From Macrosoma leucophasiata (taxonomy: Eukaryota > Arthropoda > Insecta > Lepidoptera > Hedylidae), in the NCBI GenBank assembly GCA_036365455.1, contig JAWQUS010000003.1, positions 4,174,001-4,238,000 on the forward strand: DNA of 64,000 nucleotides, written 5' to 3'. Positions 63,501 to 64,000 of the stretch are shown piece after piece. The position numbers and the translations under genes are program-made. The notes beneath the pieces are model-generated. The model did no database searches and was not told the DNA's origin. It was given only the letters and a program-made list of their open reading frames with translations. Positions within the stretch are counted from its first letter, which is position 1. Each line of letters begins with the position of its first letter.

Positions 63501-64000
63501 ACGCATACCTACTAACTAACCCGCCAATCAGCTAGTAAATTACATAATTTTCGTAGCTAGCCAGACTGAAACAATAATCTAGATGAGTCAGAAGTGAGTG
63601 AAATGGCAAATTAAAAACAAGGCCGTAACCATGGCAACCCATGACGCGGACAATCGATAACATGGCTTAGTTTCCATTGACACACGTGAAACCAAGTATA
63701 ATAAATCTATGCGTGAAGCCAACAACGACTATTTTCCTTATTATTCACAAAGAAAAGAAGTCATTATATTATTAGTAATGGTAATAAACGGTATACCTAA
63801 GAGGATTAGACTAAAAGAAAAACGTCAAGAAAAAAAATGTATGATCCGCCCTGCCCTTGTAAATTATTTTTTCAATCTTAGAAGATTTAATTAAGACTTA
63901 AATCAATAACTCATAAGATACTAATAACTTCATACACGAAGCGTGCCGCCTGTCTATTAAAAATGCCTTTTAATTTACGTACAAACATTAACATTTAATC
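63501..64000. other. No feature recognised
   Basis: AT-rich. A 61-codon frame (63709-63894) is lysine/arginine-rich in its second half but has no recognisable motif. Confidence 0.35.

Overview
The window looks like nuclear DNA of a lepidopteran (moth or butterfly). It is AT-rich and gene-poor, packed with interspersed repeats, and it carries RTE- and CR1/Jockey-type reverse transcriptase remnants, a Penelope-like GIY-YIG fragment, hAT remnants, Helitron-like ends (GC-rich tip followed by CTAGT) and SINEs of the kind typical of Lepidoptera. Nothing prokaryotic is present: no operons, ribosome-binding sites or CRISPR arrays. All calls come from reading the sequence by eye. Repeat boundaries are approximate unless a target-site duplication (TSD) is named.

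Only one host gene family is convincing. Two divergently transcribed paralogues (12981 to 10168 on the minus strand, and 19817 to 21654 on the plus strand) each have two exons and encode 136-residue secreted proteins, about 79% identical by hand count. They share the splice position and phase, the TATA/initiator core promoter, the sequence just upstream of the ATG, and an AATAAA that overlaps the stop codon. Their function is unknown.

Layout. 0-10 kb: tRNA-like repeats, Helitron-like pieces, a diverged tandem duplication (3.07-4.53 kb), a 555-bp long-TIR element with a 12-bp TSD (4.97-5.52 kb), a near-perfect palindrome (6.33 kb) and a hAT-like MITE with an 8-bp TSD (6.56 kb). 10-22 kb: the paralogue pair, separated by a 3.4-kb composite whose ~450-bp inverted arms enclose tRNA-like dimers and a dead LINE. 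22-28 kb: a deleted hAT with a BED finger, a Harbinger-like MITE and a tandem array with ~1-kb units. 28-32 kb: a Penelope-like insertion with a 13-bp TSD, and an RTE element nested inside a MITE. 32-41 kb: a ~0.55-0.7-kb tandem array that keeps one reading frame open in four copies, a compact foldback element and a 266-bp tandem duplication. 41-54 kb: many SINEs, a second LINE interrupted by only three nonsense codons, and tRNA-like dimers. 54-64 kb: many copies of one dominant ~290-bp retroposon, a tandem array of hairpins (57.8-58.1 kb) and quiet AT-rich DNA.

The most unusual structures are the tRNA-like elements whose flanks mirror each other around a tRNA-shaped core and which also occur as ~305-bp head-to-tail dimers; the compact and giant forms of one foldback family; the hairpin satellite; and the four-copy array with a conserved open frame. 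Whether any of these is new to science cannot be judged without database searches.
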